Below, piece after piece: positions 62,826-64,000 of a stretch of DNA of 64,000 nucleotides (positions within the stretch are counted from its first letter, which is position 1; every line of letters starts with the position of its first letter). A program made the position numbers and the translations under genes. The stretch is from Methylicorpusculum oleiharenae (GTDB lineage: Bacteria; Pseudomonadota; Gammaproteobacteria; Methylococcales; Methylomonadaceae): assembly GCF_009828925.2 (NCBI RefSeq), contig NZ_WUTY02000001.1, positions 3,626,492 through 3,690,491 on the forward strand. Direction: 5' to 3'. A model generated the notes under the pieces. The model ran no database searches. It was not told the origin of the DNA and worked only from the letters and a program-made list of their open reading frames with translations.

Positions 62826-63211
62826 ACTACTACTTTGCAGCTTTCAGAAAATACGCCGTATTCAAAGGCCGTGCTACCCGTAGTGAATACTGGTACTTCA
62901 CGCTGTTCAATATCCTCGCCGTCTTGGGATTTGGCCTAATTGATCAACTAATGGGCACTTTTAACTTTGACGCCGGCTATGGGCCATTGAGCGCTATTTA
63001 TACGCTGGCAATGATTCTCCCTGGTCTGAGCGTTTCGATAAGACGCTTACATGACACGGGACGTTCTGGAGGGTGGTTTTTGATTACTGCCATCCCTGTG
63101 TTAGGTCTACTGGTCTTTTTGTATTTTGCTTTGCTAGATAGTGATCCGAACCCAAACCAATACGGCGAATCGCCATCTTGGAAGTATAACATCCAAAATT
63201 TTTCTCGATGA
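62822..63211 (+). CDS. DUF805 inner-membrane protein
   Basis: 129-aa DUF805-family protein: KYAVFKGRATRSEYWYFTLF, then three hydrophobic segments (FNILAVLGFGLIDQLMG, IYTLAMILPGLSVSIRRL, WFLITAIPVLGLLVFLYFAL) and the conserved RRLHDTGRSGGW. GTG start at 62822 with GGAG six bases upstream, overlapping the ung stop. Family function unknown. Confidence 0.88.
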   Translation: MNYYFAAFRKYAVFKGRATRSEYWYFTLFNILAVLGFGLIDQLMGTFNFDAGYGPLSAIYTLAMILPGLSVSIRRLHDTGRSGGWFLITAIPVLGLLVFLYFALLDSDPNPNQYGESPSWKYNIQNFSR

Positions 63212-63221
63212 TCGTTCGAGA

Positions 63222-63506
63222 ATGATCGAACTGTTTTTCTTCGAAAGTGAATCCGAAGCCATAGCAGCTGCTCATGCACTTGAAAAGCTTGGCGGGCGGG
63301 CGAAAAAACTTTTGGCTGAATGCATCGAACATCAAGGTATCACTAGAAAATCCGCTTCGGCTGCAGCTCGGGCGTTGGAAAGCGAAGGCTTTTTGTTCAT
63401 TACTGAAAGTGATGATATTTTCGACAAATCGGTCGAAATGAAACCCTCTCTTTGGGGCGAGGAAGCTATGGACTTGCTTGAGTTTCTTTCTCAGAATTCG
63501 ACTTAA
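63222..63506 (+). CDS. 94-aa winged-helix-like protein, unrecognised
   Basis: ATG 63222, 10 bp after the DUF805 stop. The sequence (AECIEHQGITRKSASAAARA, LESEGFLFITESDD) has the helix-turn-helix-then-wing outline of a winged-helix regulator. Its end overlaps a degenerate TnpB remnant frame by 29 bp. Function unknown. Confidence 0.5.
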   Translation: MIELFFFESESEAIAAAHALEKLGGRAKKLLAECIEHQGITRKSASAAARALESEGFLFITESDDIFDKSVEMKPSLWGEEAMDLLEFLSQNST

Positions 63507-63522
63507 CAAAAACCGCGAAATT

Positions 63523-63700
63523 CTTCATCCATACTGTATTGACCGGTTTGAACTCAACGCCAAACGCTGCCATGCCTGCGAGCTTTTCGTCGACAAGCGG
63601 TCCTTGTCGGTGCGGATGAGGGATTGTCCACAATGCGGCACCCGGCACGATCGCGATATCAATGCTGCCAACCCACTCGAAAATCTCATCAACTTCCTGA
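63523..63700 (+). pseudogene. TnpB (IS200/IS605 orfB) zinc-ribbon remnant
   Basis: The translation contains IDRFELNAKRCHACELF, KRSLSVRMRDCPQCGTRH and DRDINAANPLENL: the C-terminal zinc ribbon (two C-x2-C pairs) and final RuvC DRD-x-NAA block of TnpB/OrfB. Only about 55 residues are left; the upstream ~330 residues of the transposon protein are missing and replaced by the 94-aa gene. It marks past insertion of an IS605-family element. The frame runs on into unrelated sequence after NAA. Confidence 0.75.
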
Positions 63701-63738
63701 TTTTCAATTCACCAGTGTTGACTTGGTGTTATTCTTTC

Positions 63739-63966
63739 ATGCTTTTTAGAAAAGGTATTGAGGTAGGTTCACCTCATGCCCATGCGTCGATATCCGCATA
63801 TTGTGGTTTCAATTCCGAAAAGGCGCTAATTGATTGCGGGCCCGACACTGAAGACAAAAATCTCATTCTCGCTATAACGTCAGACTTGCCAAAGCTTGCT
63901 GAGTGCGTTTCTGAGATGAAGGAAACACCCTTGAAGTCAGTTCCAATGATCATTTGGGGAATCTGA
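63739..63966 (+). CDS. 75-aa protein fused in frame to the TnpB remnant, unrecognised
   Basis: Open to 63966 in the same frame as the TnpB remnant; first internal ATG at 63739 (MLFRKGIEVGSPHAHASISA start). The composition after this point does not look like TnpB. It may be the start of a separate gene or the tail of one cut by the insertion. Confidence 0.35.
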   Translation: MLFRKGIEVGSPHAHASISAYCGFNSEKALIDCGPDTEDKNLILAITSDLPKLAECVSEMKETPLKSVPMIIWGI

Positions 63967-64000
63967 TCAGCACGGCATTGACTCCTGAATGCGAATGCTG

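Noticed and set aside
1-64000. CRISPR array, rRNA or tRNA genes
   Set aside because: No regularly spaced long repeats and no tRNA- or rRNA-like sequence were found on reading; a tRNAscan/Infernal run would be decisive.

Overview
This 64 kb window reads as a proteobacterial chromosome edge followed by a long, densely packed accessory region. The first 3.45 kb is the end of a class Ia ribonucleotide reductase operon (nrdA partial, nrdB), visibly richer in G+C than what follows. From about 3.5 kb onward the sequence is more AT-rich and consists almost entirely of plasmid/ICE maintenance, recombination and defence genes. No relaxase, conjugation or replication-initiator gene is visible. nrdAB together with PRTRC genes and DUF4160/DUF2442/YhcG-type genes suggests a gammaproteobacterium, possibly a methanotroph; that taxonomic guess is inference.

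Region by region. 3.9-11.5 kb (minus strand) is a maintenance block: ParB and ParA with four copies of a 17-bp palindrome around them, a tyrosine integrase, a KfrA-like coiled-coil protein broken by a frameshift, a UvrD-type helicase, a small ParR-like protein and an actin-like ATPase resembling PRTRC protein D. An array of short degenerate repeats (about 11.51-11.75 kb) upstream of the actin-like gene is a centromere or origin candidate. 12.8-15.3 kb (plus strand) holds a 43-aa gene, two paralogous Integrase_1-type recombinases (the first apparently without its catalytic residues) and a recombinase-N-domain/XRE protein. Then come an HTH antitoxin/PIN toxin pair, a Sel1-repeat protein, a degenerate DHH phosphoesterase and an AAA+ ATPase/subtilisin pair of the IetAS defence type. 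23.2-35.2 kb (minus strand) is a PRTRC cassette (ParB, E, C, F, B, A, ThiF) interrupted by a split OLD nuclease and several unrecognised genes. 35.5-46.1 kb (minus strand) is a type I restriction-modification island with two specificity subunits, interleaved with a Fic protein, a DUF559 nuclease, a YhcG-type nuclease and a DUF2442/DUF4160 pair, and peppered with REP-like palindromes. 46.4-63.2 kb (plus strand) carries a three-gene operon (metallo-beta-lactamase-fold protein, E2-E1-JAB triple fusion, four-TM protein). It is followed by a 1063-aa unrecognised protein, a 1289-aa helicase, a 123-aa protein, a TM0106-type nuclease/helicase, a Cys-rich protein, uracil-DNA glycosylase and a DUF805 protein. 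The window ends in the zinc-ribbon remnant of a TnpB.

Two ubiquitin-like toolkits sit in one window. One is PRTRC: C is a ubiquitin-fold protein ending in Gly, ThiF is E1-like and A is a JAMM peptidase. The other is the MBL/E2-E1-JAB/4TM operon, for which I see no ubiquitin-like protein or nucleotidyl cyclase nearby. The second operon and the helicase cluster behind it are the best candidates for an undescribed defence system. At least three genes (kfrA-like, OLD, a CPF/CRG protein), and perhaps PRTRC F, are broken by -1 shifts at short homopolymers. These are either real decay, recoding, or a systematic homopolymer error.
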